Made by a program: the position numbers and the translations under genes. A stretch of 64,000 bases of DNA, taken from contig NZ_CP019699.1 of NCBI RefSeq assembly GCF_002005165.1, positions 2,666,001-2,730,000 of the forward strand. The letters run 5' to 3'. The DNA is from Novibacillus thermophilus. GTDB taxonomy: Bacteria; Bacillota; Bacilli; Thermoactinomycetales; Novibacillaceae. Below are positions 54,738 to 63,368 of this stretch, one piece after another (the first letter of the stretch is position 1; the number at the start of each line of letters is the position of its first letter). The notes beneath the pieces were generated by a model that worked only from the letters and a program-made list of their open reading frames with translations, did no database searches and had not been told where the DNA came from.

Positions 54738-56321
54738 CCCGAATTTCGAATGTGGATAACATCAGCTATTTCTAGCATTACCCACATGGAAACAAACAGT
54801 AAAAGTGGAAACTAAACTTGTCCTTTCGATGGGGTTTCTTGTTCTTGGGATACACTTTCCCCCTCCCCACACAAGCGGGCTCGGTTATTTCCATGTAAAA
54901 GTTTGGATAGGCATTATTGTAGGAGAACCACCCGTTCTTCCATGCGCCGCCAACTGTACTCATTTTGGAAGGCTGCCGCGATTTTTAGAATGACTTGGCG
55001 ACTGCGATAGATGATCGTACCAGGGACATGGAAAAACTCCTTACGAAATCGTGCAATGGTATAGCGGCGATGAACCGGTTCACAGCAGTCCATCTTAAAA
55101 CGCTCGAATACATTGTAGGCCAACAGCTTCAGCAACAGATCGATTTCATTGGCTTTAAACGAATCTGTCGGAATACGGTGAATCGAAAAGCCGTGCTTCA
55201 CTTCTTTGATGTAGTTCTCCATGCACGCGCGCTGATTGTAAAAACGCCAAATGTCGATGGGCTCCCAATCCAAATTGGTCACGATTGCTTCGTAATCCCA
55301 AAGAAAGTCGAATTGGAGTTGATCACCATCGTAGCGTTCGGCTTTCCTGATGACGACCACCATTCGAGCCTTTTTCCAAGAAGTGGCTTTGTACACTAAA
55401 CAAAGGCCTTCGATGATGACGTCTCCGTCCACATAGCGTTTCCAATGAGGACATTTGGCGACTTCTTTGGCTAACCGATGCGTCCATTTGAGTTTGCCAA
55501 CGTAGCCGATCTGTTTGCCTTCCCAAAAACTATAGAAGGTTTCGCCGCCGAATCCTTTGTCGAATCGGGCATACTTGACTTTACACGATTTAGGAAGACG
55601 TTGAAGGGTTTCCTTCGCGAAAGTATGGGCATTGCGGGAACAATGCGTATTGCCTGAACGCAGTTCGGCATTAAGGTAAAGACGGGACTTTCCTTCAAAG
55701 GCGATGAGTGGTTGGAAGCTTTTACGTCCGGGCTTTTGAGCGTTTGTCCCAACTTCGGCCCCTTCCTGATTCCCGTACACCGTCTCAACGGTGGAATCGA
55801 GGTCGAGAATGCATTCGTCGGATAGGCAGGGAGTGATGAGATCAAGGTTTAATGCCTTCAAGTCCCGACGGATCGTGGGCATGGAGACAGCAGCGCGGCA
55901 CAGTTCTTTATACAAAAGAGTGTGATGGGGACAACGTCCACCTAAAAATCGACGTACCAGCGAATCGTCTCGCAATGAGCGGAAATGGAATATACGTTCG
56001 CAACCCAGTAGCCATCCGACTAAAAGGTACATCAAGATCTTGAAGAACGGAAAAAGCGTATTCCGGCCTTTCCCGCAACCTATCTGACGAAAAGCGTCTT
56101 CCAGTTTGATTTTTTCAAGGTACGCAAGCAAGGGTTTACTCCCTGCGTGTGAGGTTGCATTCTTTAGCGTGAATTCTGTTTTCATTTTGGCGATGTTTGT
56201 GGTAGACTTCACCTAACGGGTGCCCCTCTCTTTGGGTTTTGTTGTTCGTTCAAACACCATTATACCAAGGATTGGAGCACCTTTATTACTGGATCAAGCA
56301 ACTTTACTTTCGAAATTCAGG
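54738..56321 (-). mobile_element. IS1380-family element, copy 2, complete
   Basis: 1,584 bp with inverted ends CCCGAATTTCGAA and CCTGAATTTCGAA, flanked by ATCAT at 54733-54737 and 56322-56326. Full transposase inside. Confidence 0.93.
54914..56212 (-). CDS. IS1380-family transposase
   Basis: 432 residues, normal length. DDE core: LDLDSTVETVYGNQEGA, KYARFDKGFGGETFY and the glutamate region YNQRACMENYIKEVKHGF. GTG start, as in copy 1. Intact, so it may have made the other pieces mobile. Confidence 0.93.
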   Translation of the reverse strand: MKSTTNIAKMKTEFTLKNATSHAGSKPLLAYLEKIKLEDAFRQIGCGKGRNTLFPFFKILMYLLVGWLLGCERIFHFRSLRDDSLVRRFLGGRCPHHTLLYKELCRAAVSMPTIRRDLKALNLDLITPCLSDECILDLDSTVETVYGNQEGAEVGTNAQKPGRKSFQPLIAFEGKSRLYLNAELRSGNTHCSRNAHTFAKETLQRLPKSCKVKYARFDKGFGGETFYSFWEGKQIGYVGKLKWTHRLAKEVAKCPHWKRYVDGDVIIEGLCLVYKATSWKKARMVVVIRKAERYDGDQLQFDFLWDYEAIVTNLDWEPIDIWRFYNQRACMENYIKEVKHGFSIHRIPTDSFKANEIDLLLKLLAYNVFERFKMDCCEPVHRRYTIARFRKEFFHVPGTIIYRSRQVILKIAAAFQNEYSWRRMEERVVLLQ

Positions 56322-57341
56322 ATCATAACTTTTCCGGCAACCCTTGGCTAGCCCCTGGATTTTTAGGAAATCAATTTGCTGGTGCACCTTGGCTAGCTCC
56401 TGGTTTTCAAGGTAATCAATTTGCTGGTGCTCCCTGGATGCATCCAGGATTTAATGGCAATGCATTTCCAGGAATGCCGTGGATGTATTATGCAGGACTG
56501 TATGGACCATTTGGCTATGGCCCATTCGCATACGGGAATTTTTCCGGAAATGGAACGAATGCGGATGTAACGATTCCGGATTTGCCGCTAGGTTATGATG
56601 TCGGAAAATATATATTTGAAGATGTCATTATGGGGCAAGTTGATTATATTGGAAGTGTCCTTGCCTATGAACAGGGAGTAACCTCGAAAATGGATTATGG
56701 CGGCAGTTTTTACCGTAATCTGCTGCTGAATGGAATTCGGCTAGGAGTTAAAGACCAGACCCTCTTTGAACTTGTCGACACCTATGATACTGTAAAATCA
56801 GGCTATGATAATTTCAAAACATGGAGAAATTTAAGAAGTTTAAGTGATACGGTTAGTACCGGAGCCGGATATGCACAAGCTGCTTCTAATACAGCTACCA
56901 TCGCTTCTGGAGGAGTTATAGGGGCGGTTTCCAAATTTAATCTTGCTGGAGCAGCCATAGGTACTGGGTTATCTGCTTTTGAAATGGGATGGAATGCGGC
57001 AAAAGCATATCAAGTATTTAACAGTGACGCGACTGGAGCAGAGAAAACCTCTGCAGTGGCAGATGTAACTGCAAGCTTGGGCAGCACACTGATGAATGGT
57101 GGTGCAGTGGCTGCGGCAATTCCTGGAGGCCAAGTAATTGGTGCAGGCATGGCTGCTGTTGGTGCAGGAATTTGGGTTGTATCGAAAGGCGTCAAGCTGT
57201 TCGCAGATAATTGGCAAGGCGGACTCTGGTCGACAACGAAACATATCGCGAAAAAAGCAGGAGAGAAAATTAAGAAAGGCTGGAATAAAGTTAAGAGCTT
57301 CTTTGGATTTTAACGACTAACAACAGAAAGGATGTTCATAC

Positions 57342-58166
57342 TTGTCAGTACATGATGCAACTCTATTGCGGAAAATAAAAGAGCATAAACGGTGGATGGA
57401 AAAGTATACCATTCAAAGAGAAAGCTTGCGTTTGAACAGCTGGGATTTTTATCTCGTGTTTTATTCAAAATTTAATAGGCATGCGGGATTTGCAGTTTTT
57501 TCGCCACAAGAAGATGCACCGCAGGAATTTTATGAAAAGGCTTTTGACTTATTCCCGTTAATTGTAAATACCCGTTCAAAGATTAATACGTACGTTGCGG
57601 AGCGAACACGAATATCGATGGATATGTTTACGGGAATTGCTCACGTAGTAAATAAATTAAAGGCCAGCCTTCCATTAACAGCAGAAGAGCAGCAAATTTA
57701 CGAAAAAATAGAAATGAACATTGAAAAGATTCTTCAATTCCAGAATGAACTAAAACAACTAATGGCGGAATATAAGAAGAACTATATGCCGGTCCGCCAA
57801 TATACGGAAGAAGATGTGATGAACCTGGTAGAAGTTTTAGCAGCATTTGACTATTACATTTATAATCAAGCCATCTTAGATTACGAGAATACAGAACATT
57901 TAATGCTGGTAAAGGATCACTTGCATAATAATTCCCAGCTTCGGTCATTGATAACAAGAAAGGAAAACAACTATTTAAACTGGTTTACAAGCAAGGAACA
58001 AAAAGAGAAACTGGCAAAGGATATTGAATCAATCCGCCTCGTTGAAAAAGATAAACAATATGACAGGGAGGAACATATTAAAACTGCAAAGCAAGTAATT
58101 ATCGAGGAGCAGCTGAAGGCAAATGAAGCGTTAAAGAAGGAATCCCGCTTTCCAGTATTTGTTTAA
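57342..58166 (+). CDS. hypothetical coiled protein of the Tad-like remnant
   Basis: 274 residues, TTG start behind AGAAAGGATG. No signal peptide or membrane helix. Mostly charged helices: ATLLRKIKEHKRWMEKYTIQ, LTAEEQQIYEKIEMNIEKIL and KDIESIRLVEKDKQYDREEH. I do not recognise a family. It lies between the repeat protein and TadE, 28 nt after the former, so it is probably in the same transcript. Confidence 0.7.
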   Translation: MSVHDATLLRKIKEHKRWMEKYTIQRESLRLNSWDFYLVFYSKFNRHAGFAVFSPQEDAPQEFYEKAFDLFPLIVNTRSKINTYVAERTRISMDMFTGIAHVVNKLKASLPLTAEEQQIYEKIEMNIEKILQFQNELKQLMAEYKKNYMPVRQYTEEDVMNLVEVLAAFDYYIYNQAILDYENTEHLMLVKDHLHNNSQLRSLITRKENNYLNWFTSKEQKEKLAKDIESIRLVEKDKQYDREEHIKTAKQVIIEEQLKANEALKKESRFPVFV

Positions 58167-58278
58167 GGCAGGGGAATCTGCTTTTTCAGGCAGATTCCTC
58201 AGCAAATTTTTTTAAGATAATCGATTCCTTTAATTAGGTTTGTAAGAGGTGCGTCGAATGGAATTTATAAAATAGTGC

Positions 58279-58644
58279 CTGAAAAAAGAGGAAGGGTCGG
58301 CAACGATTGAATTTTTGGGAATTATTCCGTTAGCAATTTTATTTTTAGTAATTTTAATCGAATTTGTCGCAGCGATTCATGCGGTTGCTGTTGTGGAGTC
58401 AGCAGCCAACGAATATGCCAACGTATATGCAATGACAAAGGATGCTTATGAAGCGAACGAAGCAGCAAATCATATTTTAAACAGCTCCGGGGATCACATT
58501 CAGCCGGGAGCTATATCTGTTACGTCAGGAAAGGAATTTACTGCTACCGTTAATGCAACGATAGATTTGATGTTTTTGTCCAATTATTTTCCAAATTTGA
58601 AAGTACCATATTCTGCCACAGCTTATGGACGGGTGATTGAATGA
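58279..58644 (+). CDS. tadE: TadE-like pseudopilin
   Basis: About 121 residues: KKEEGSATIEFLGIIPLAIL then FLVILIEFVAAIHAVAVVES, the E-G-x-x-T-[IV]-E-F membrane helix of TadE proteins, followed by a small periplasm-type domain. The codon at 58279 is CTG, an unusual start; TTG 58315 is inside the helix and unlikely. A base change or error at the start is possible. It overlaps the next gene by 4 nt (ATGA). Confidence 0.7.
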   Translation: MKKEEGSATIEFLGIIPLAILFLVILIEFVAAIHAVAVVESAANEYANVYAMTKDAYEANEAANHILNSSGDHIQPGAISVTSGKEFTATVNATIDLMFLSNYFPNLKVPYSATAYGRVIE

Positions 58645-58985
58645 ACAAATGGTTTGCAAAAATACGGAAACAAGAGAACGGGAGCATTGCCATATTTGTT
58701 GCCGGCTTAATCAGCATAATGATGATATTATTTATACTTGTCCTAAATTTAGGCTCGGTTTACGCTGTCAAAGAAAAGTCTGCCACTACTGCACAGCAAG
58801 CAAGCCTTGCCGCTACCAGCGCTTTTTATGAACGGGTTCAGGAAATCGTATTCAGTTTTGACCCGTTTTCTTATTTGCCGGAGGAAGTAGAAGATACAAC
58901 AATATTAGAACCATTTTTCAGTTTGAACTTCAAAATTCAAGAGAGGGCCAAGTTTGAGTCAAGTATTTATAGGCAGTTTTTTTAA
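58641..58985 (+). CDS. TadG-like protein, truncated by ISLre2
   Basis: 114 residues: KIRKQENGSIAIFVAGLISI then MMILFILVLNLGSVYAVKEK, an N-terminal helix of the Flp pilus TadE/G type. TadG proteins are usually several hundred residues long, so the rest is missing; ISLre2 starts about 30 bases later. The last 25 bases before the IS are open in another frame, which suggests a frameshift too. Confidence 0.65.
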   Translation: MNKWFAKIRKQENGSIAIFVAGLISIMMILFILVLNLGSVYAVKEKSATTAQQASLAATSAFYERVQEIVFSFDPFSYLPEEVEDTTILEPFFSLNFKIQERAKFESSIYRQFF

Positions 58986-59012
58986 CACCTTAAATTTGAA
59001 AGCGGATTCAAA

Positions 59013-60460
59013 CCCTTAGGATACTCTCTTGGTAAGAATTTTGCCTTTTTTAAAAGCCAGACAACTCTTTTAATGCTTTGTAAACTGGTATGTTAGCTTT
59101 TCTTTTTAGATATAGAACATTGTCTCTAGTGGCTTCACCAATTGTGCTCGTAACTTTTTCTTTATAGTATCTTGGTGGGTTCTTTTCCACCTTTGTTTCA
59201 GTCCATTTTTCAATCCTGCCAAATAGTGTTTTTAAGGTCAATTTATCCAAGTAAGCTACCAAACCAGTGAACATGGCACTTACACCTTTATCCACCCAAC
59301 TACGGCCATTTTTAAGTCTTTTGGCAAATACACTCATGGTTCCTTCTGCACTACCCATCGGACGCATTCCTGTTGTATCTATACCCTGTTCTTTAAGCCA
59401 GTTACGATAATCTCCCAAGGCTTCTGGATATTTCTCTAATTGGCGAATAAATGCTTCTAGACGTTCCTCTTGCTCATCATCCTCTAGCGTTCCGACTGCA
59501 CTGTTAAGCTCTGTAAGCAATTTCTCATAATCATATGATGCAAGCGCCTTACGAATTGGACGATAACGTGGGTGATGACGGAACAAACTTCGAATCTCCC
59601 GTGCCACATGGAAACGATCAAGCGAAAAGAATGCACGATCTTTGAAATAGTCACGACAAGTTGTAATCCAATTTGCACCATCTCCATTTATTACCAACTT
59701 ATGAAAGGTTGGATCATACTCAAAGTTTTCGATGAGAAAGTCCTCAAACGCCTCCCAAAATGGCTGGTTCCCTTCATGTACGAAATGGCGTTTATTCTTC
59801 AGTCTTACTCGTTTCCCATTGACTTCCCAGCCTTGATGAACTGCGGCTATTTTCTCTTCTTTTCCCTTTTTTCGTTTACCTTGACGTTTTACAAACAAAC
59901 CATCGACCTCTACAAATAATACAGGTTGATGTACATGCTCACGCTTTTTTGGAATACTCGAAACTTGTAATAAGTGTTGACGGATTGCCTCATGACTAAT
60001 AACCCGATAGCCTAAAAGGGTTTCTAACGTACTGGCTGCTTTTCGATAGGAAGGTCCCTGAACAGCTAATTCAATAGCTACCTCCTCAATCAATGGGCTA
60101 AAAGAACCTGCATCCTCAAACTCTAAATAACGATCAAGGAGAAAAACATATTCCCCTGTCTCCCGGTCACGGTAATAATTACGATTTAATTCAATCTCTC
60201 CGAAGAGACTAGTTATATGATATTTTCTTTTATCAATGAGTCGATAGCGTTTTTTATCTCGTTCTTCTGCAATCTGCTTGTCCATGTCCTCTAATAGTGT
60301 TTTCATGACCTTTGAGAAGGTTTCCTGTAATTGCCTCCAAACTAATTGCTCAATCTGTTTTAAATTTGGATATACTGTGTTATTCTTTTGCATGAGGGGT
60401 TACTCCTTTGTTTGTGATTTAGTTTTGGTTGACTAAGATTCTACCAAGGAGTAACCCTCT
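59013..60460 (-). mobile_element. ISLre2-family insertion sequence
   Basis: About 1.45 kb. Imperfect inverted ends: GGATACTCTCTTGGTAAGAA (59019) and inverted GGTTACTCCTTGGTAGAAT (ending near 60456). Exact borders are not certain. Inserted behind the TadG start. Confidence 0.75.
59050..60393 (-). CDS. ISLre2-family transposase
   Basis: 447 residues of the UPF0236/ISLre2 type: YHITSLFGEIELNRNYYRD, ELAVQGPSYRKAASTLETLL, LFVEVDGLFVKRQG, VINGDGANWITTC and RPMGSAEGTMSVFAKRLK. Reading frame is complete. Confidence 0.9.
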   Translation of the reverse strand: MQKNNTVYPNLKQIEQLVWRQLQETFSKVMKTLLEDMDKQIAEERDKKRYRLIDKRKYHITSLFGEIELNRNYYRDRETGEYVFLLDRYLEFEDAGSFSPLIEEVAIELAVQGPSYRKAASTLETLLGYRVISHEAIRQHLLQVSSIPKKREHVHQPVLFVEVDGLFVKRQGKRKKGKEEKIAAVHQGWEVNGKRVRLKNKRHFVHEGNQPFWEAFEDFLIENFEYDPTFHKLVINGDGANWITTCRDYFKDRAFFSLDRFHVAREIRSLFRHHPRYRPIRKALASYDYEKLLTELNSAVGTLEDDEQEERLEAFIRQLEKYPEALGDYRNWLKEQGIDTTGMRPMGSAEGTMSVFAKRLKNGRSWVDKGVSAMFTGLVAYLDKLTLKTLFGRIEKWTETKVEKNPPRYYKEKVTSTIGEATRDNVLYLKRKANIPVYKALKELSGF

Positions 60461-60505
60461 TTTTCATGTTATTTGCTTATTAACTACCGCGCTTTCGCTT
60501 GGTGG

Positions 60506-60553
60506 CCCCCTCATTTGTTGAGCGTTCTAACGTTCCCTCAACAAATGAGGGGG
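60506..60553. repeat. perfect 17-bp inverted repeat
   Basis: CCCCCTCATTTGTTGAG pairs with CTCAACAAATGAGGGGG over a 14-nt loop. It lies between ISLre2 and the IS1380 fragment. Confidence 0.85.
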
Positions 60554-60585
60554 TTAAATTTTGCCCACAATAATTTTACTCATAC

Positions 60586-60743
60586 CATGGAAATAACCGA
60601 GCCCGCTTGTGTGGGGAGGGGGAAAGTGTATCCCAAGAACAAGAAACCCCATCGAAAGGACAAGTTTAGTTTCCACTTTTACTGTTTGTTTCCATGTGGG
60701 TAATGCTAGAAATAGCTGATGTTATCCACATTCGAAATTCGGG
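60586..60743 (+). mobile_element. IS1380 3'-end fragment
   Basis: 158 bp matching the end of copy 2 (54738-54895, inverted) and finishing TTCGAAATTCGGG. Same direction as copy 1, so it may be that element's lost tail. Confidence 0.88.
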
Positions 60744-60852
60744 ATAACCTGTATCTTATCTGGAAATTCTCATCACCCATTTCCGGCTGTCCGGATCAAC
60801 TGGAAAAACGGGTGAATCGAAGTTCAAATACTATTATACGAGGAGGTAAAAA

Positions 60853-61446
60853 ATGAACAATAAAACGTGGATCGCGGTGATTGTGGGGGCTGTTCTTATC
60901 AGTGTGGCGGGATTGGGCATTCAGCACATAACGGCTTCATCTGACAACAGCCAGCTGACGACTAAAGAGATTAGGGAAATTGTGCAAGACAAATATCCGG
61001 GCGAGGTAGAGAAAATAGAACTGGAGCGGGAAAATGGTAAGCTCGTTTATGAAGCGGAACTCAAAGGACCGAAAGGTGAATATGAAGTGACATTAGATGC
61101 ATTCACGGGTGATGTGGTCAACCTGAAGGAGAAATCGCCTCAAGCGTCACAAAATGACGATGTCAGTAAAAGGACAACTGACGGAACGAAAGAACAAGAA
61201 AACCACAATAAGACATCTGGCTCTGATGGAAAGACGTCAGAAAACAGTGAGGAGAGCCCCTCACCCATACGGATCAGTATTGATCAAGCAGCAGAAATTG
61301 CTTTGCGAGAAGTGCCCGGAACAATTAAAGAAATGGAATCCGACGTGATTACTTATGAGTTTGAGATCGAGACGGATTCGGGAGAGGCAGGAATTGAGAT
61401 TGACGCTCTTACCGGTGAAATTATCACGATTTCGTGGGATGACTGA
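60853..61446 (+). CDS. PepSY-domain membrane-anchored protein
   Basis: 197 residues: one N-terminal helix (TWIAVIVGAVLISVAGLGI), then two PepSY units (LTTKEIREIVQDKYPGEVEK to LDAFTGDVVNL; ISIDQAAEIALREVPGTIKE to IDALTGEIITI) joined by a polar Ser/Thr/Glu linker. AGGAGG lies 7 nt before the ATG. PepSY proteins often follow two-component genes and inhibit proteases or modulate sensors. The matching pair at 47685-49724 lies on the other side of the mobile block. Confidence 0.88.
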   Translation: MNNKTWIAVIVGAVLISVAGLGIQHITASSDNSQLTTKEIREIVQDKYPGEVEKIELERENGKLVYEAELKGPKGEYEVTLDAFTGDVVNLKEKSPQASQNDDVSKRTTDGTKEQENHNKTSGSDGKTSENSEESPSPIRISIDQAAEIALREVPGTIKEMESDVITYEFEIETDSGEAGIEIDALTGEIITISWDD

Positions 61447-61486
61447 TAGAAAACGGTTATGTTTGTACATCTTCTGCCTGTCACAG

Positions 61487-61520
61487 CCCCGTTCCGAAAA
61501 ACGGAACGGGGTGTTTCACG
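61487..61520 (+). terminator. terminator after the PepSY gene
   Basis: CCCCGTTCCG-AAAAA-CGGAACGGGG followed by TGTTTC. Confidence 0.85.
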
Positions 61521-61632
61521 TTTTCTTTTTGCTGTTTTCATATTCTAAAACGTCTTGGTACTCGTATTCGAATAGAGAAATGATCAGGTGGTTGAGCGTG
61601 TCGGCAAAGCGTTTAAACAGGGTGCGGATCAT
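61516..61632 (-). CDS. possible 38-residue small protein
   Basis: ATG 61632 with AAGGAAG 9 nt upstream encodes IRTLFKRFADTLNHLIISLF then EYEYQDVLEYENSKKKT. An amphipathic N-terminal helix and a charged tail. No family recognised; the site and composition make it plausible, no more. The bases 61640-61790 hold no other gene. Confidence 0.4.
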   Translation of the reverse strand: MIRTLFKRFADTLNHLIISLFEYEYQDVLEYENSKKKT

Positions 61633-61790
61633 CCTACTTCGCTTCCTTTTTTAAATTCTGTTCACCTGTTAGCATAGCCAGGGAGAAGGACGATTATCCC
61701 GTCAATCGCAAAGGCAGCACGCGTCCTCACTGTCGCAGATCGGTGTCGATGCTGCTCTTACAGGCGTTTGACATTGGCTTATCGACCCTA

Positions 61791-63131
61791 TCACCTTTTT
61801 TGGATGATGAACAGGCGCAACAAAAAGCCGAGGGCTGCACACGTCAATCCAGCGGTAATCCCGATCCAAAAGCCGAACGGCCCCCAGTCGGTGAAAGAAG
61901 CCAGCCCGTATCCGACTGGAATGCCGATCCCCCAATACGAGGCGAGGGCGGTCACAAACGGAATGGTGACGTCCTTGTAGCCGCGCAACACCCCTTGGAG
62001 CGATGCTTGTGCTGCGTCGGACATCTGGTAAAAGATAGCAAAAATAAGGAATTGTTTCACTAAATCCACCACTTCGCCATTGTCAGAGTACAAGTGTGCG
62101 ATCTGTTCCCGGAAGAAGTACAGGAAAAGAGAAAAAATTGCCATCATGCCGATTGCCGACGTGACACCTAAGCGGGCGTACTGTTTAGCGTCGGCAAAAC
62201 GTCTCCCTCCCGCTTCAAAACCGACGACAATTGTGAGCGCCATGGAGATACTCAGAGGGACCATGAACAACAGGGACGTGAAATTTATCGACGCTTGATG
62301 GGCGGCGATCGTCACCGTGCTGAACATTGTGCTGACCAACAGGGTGACGACGGCAAAAATACTCGATTCAAAAAAGACGGAAAGCCCCATTGGAACACCG
62401 ATCCGGAGCTGCTCTCTCCACGTCTTGAGCGAGGGGGAAAACCACTTGACGAATAGGTGATACGTGCGCATGTTTTTCACTTTAAAGGTGATGATGACAC
62501 AAATGATAAAGATAAACCAATAAGTGGCAGCCGTCGCATACCCGACACCGATCCCGCCGAGAGCTGGAAAACCGAATTTGCCAAAAATGAAAAAATAGTT
62601 GAGCACGACGTTGACTGGAACAACTAAGAGCATGATCGCCATCATAATGTGTGTATAACCTTGTGCGTCAAAAAAATAACGGAGGACATTGGCCGCGAAC
62701 AGCGGGACAATGCCGAAGGACAGCCCGATTAAGAAGTGCTTAGTGATGTGGTGAACATTTGGTTCAAGCACCATGAGCGACAAGAGCGGTTCGAGAAATA
62801 CAGCTCCCACTACCAAGACGATGACCGAGAGCAGGACGGACAAATAAAGCGACTGGGTCACCGACTCGCCGATTTTGTGGCGCTGTCCACTGCCTAGCAA
62901 CTGGGAAACAATGGGGGTAACCGCCATTAAAATCCCGTTCATTCCAGTAAAAACGGGCATCCAAATGCTCGACCCTATGGCTACGCCGGCTAGATCGTCT
63001 GTACCCGAACGGCCGGCCATCATCGTGCCCACTAAGTTCATCGCATACAAGCCAACTTGGGTCACCATGATCGGCCAAAATATCTTGAAGAGTAGAGCGA
63101 CTTTTTCCTTTGGTGTTTGGGCGTGATGCAT
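61791..63131 (-). CDS. MATE-family efflux transporter
   Basis: 446 residues, 12 membrane helices in two similar halves. Opening IFWPIMVTQVGLYAMNLVGT, then MAGRSGTDDLAGVAIGSSIW and mid-protein FFESSIFAVVTLLVSTMFST, typical of NorM/MdtK cation-coupled drug exporters. ATG 63131 is preferred (GAGGG 8 nt upstream); a longer start at 63167 has none. It has its own promoter and leader terminator. Confidence 0.92.
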   Translation of the reverse strand: MHHAQTPKEKVALLFKIFWPIMVTQVGLYAMNLVGTMMAGRSGTDDLAGVAIGSSIWMPVFTGMNGILMAVTPIVSQLLGSGQRHKIGESVTQSLYLSVLLSVIVLVVGAVFLEPLLSLMVLEPNVHHITKHFLIGLSFGIVPLFAANVLRYFFDAQGYTHIMMAIMLLVVPVNVVLNYFFIFGKFGFPALGGIGVGYATAATYWFIFIICVIITFKVKNMRTYHLFVKWFSPSLKTWREQLRIGVPMGLSVFFESSIFAVVTLLVSTMFSTVTIAAHQASINFTSLLFMVPLSISMALTIVVGFEAGGRRFADAKQYARLGVTSAIGMMAIFSLFLYFFREQIAHLYSDNGEVVDLVKQFLIFAIFYQMSDAAQASLQGVLRGYKDVTIPFVTALASYWGIGIPVGYGLASFTDWGPFGFWIGITAGLTCAALGFLLRLFIIQKR

Positions 63132-63170
63132 GGCGGCATCCCTCGCAATATATAAACGTTCATCCATACG

Positions 63171-63205
63171 AAAAACCCGGCATATTCTGAACGAATACCT
63201 CCCGG
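63171..63205 (-). terminator. terminator in the MATE gene leader
   Basis: On the minus strand CCCGG..TATTC-GTTCA-GAATA..CCGGG is followed by TTTTT, about 40 nt before the start codon. It lies between promoter and gene, so it could attenuate expression. Confidence 0.65.
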
Positions 63206-63257
63206 GCTTGGTTCCACTCTGTCGGAGAGAAAGCGACTTTTGTGTTGATTGTGATCT

Positions 63258-63286
63258 AATCTATCACGTCATTAGCATTTTTTCAA
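63258..63286 (-). promoter_or_regulatory. MATE gene promoter
   Basis: TTGAAA - 17 nt - TAGATT on the minus strand, about 130 nt before the start. A leader of roughly 80 nt to the terminator follows; no known riboswitch class was recognised in it. Confidence 0.6.
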
Positions 63287-63368
63287 CTGACAACGGAGTG
63301 AAACACCTGGGCTTCCCGCTCGTCTAACGTAAGGAGACAAGAGGATCAGGAAGGACGGTGTATGTGCG

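Larger units (their letters stand above)
54357..57313 (+). pseudogene. repeat-rich secreted protein interrupted by IS1380
   Basis: The 5' part (54357-54737) has a signal peptide (FIVLAIVYLTFQPFLPVALA) and W-x-G-N-P-W repeats; the 3' part resumes at 56327. Removing the IS and one ATCAT copy joins them in frame (GFSYH|NFSGNPW), giving about 455 codons. Repeats PGFxGNQFAGxPW continue, then a Gly/Ala-rich C-terminal region (GGAVAAAIPGGQVIGAGMAA) and a basic end (KAGEKIKKGWNKVKSFFGF). A TGA at 54465 falls where the repeat predicts TGG. No known family; the glycine zipper suggests membrane insertion or a surface fibre. Confidence 0.75.

Noticed and set aside
58960..59012. Extended TadG frame up to the ISLre2 border
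   Set aside because: A second frame stays open and looks protein-like, but the shift would go the opposite way from the others and the true family sequence here is unknown to me.
63171..63290. Guanidine or T-box riboswitch before the MATE gene
   Set aside because: Leader is only about 80 nt to the terminator and none of the conserved sequence blocks of those classes is seen.
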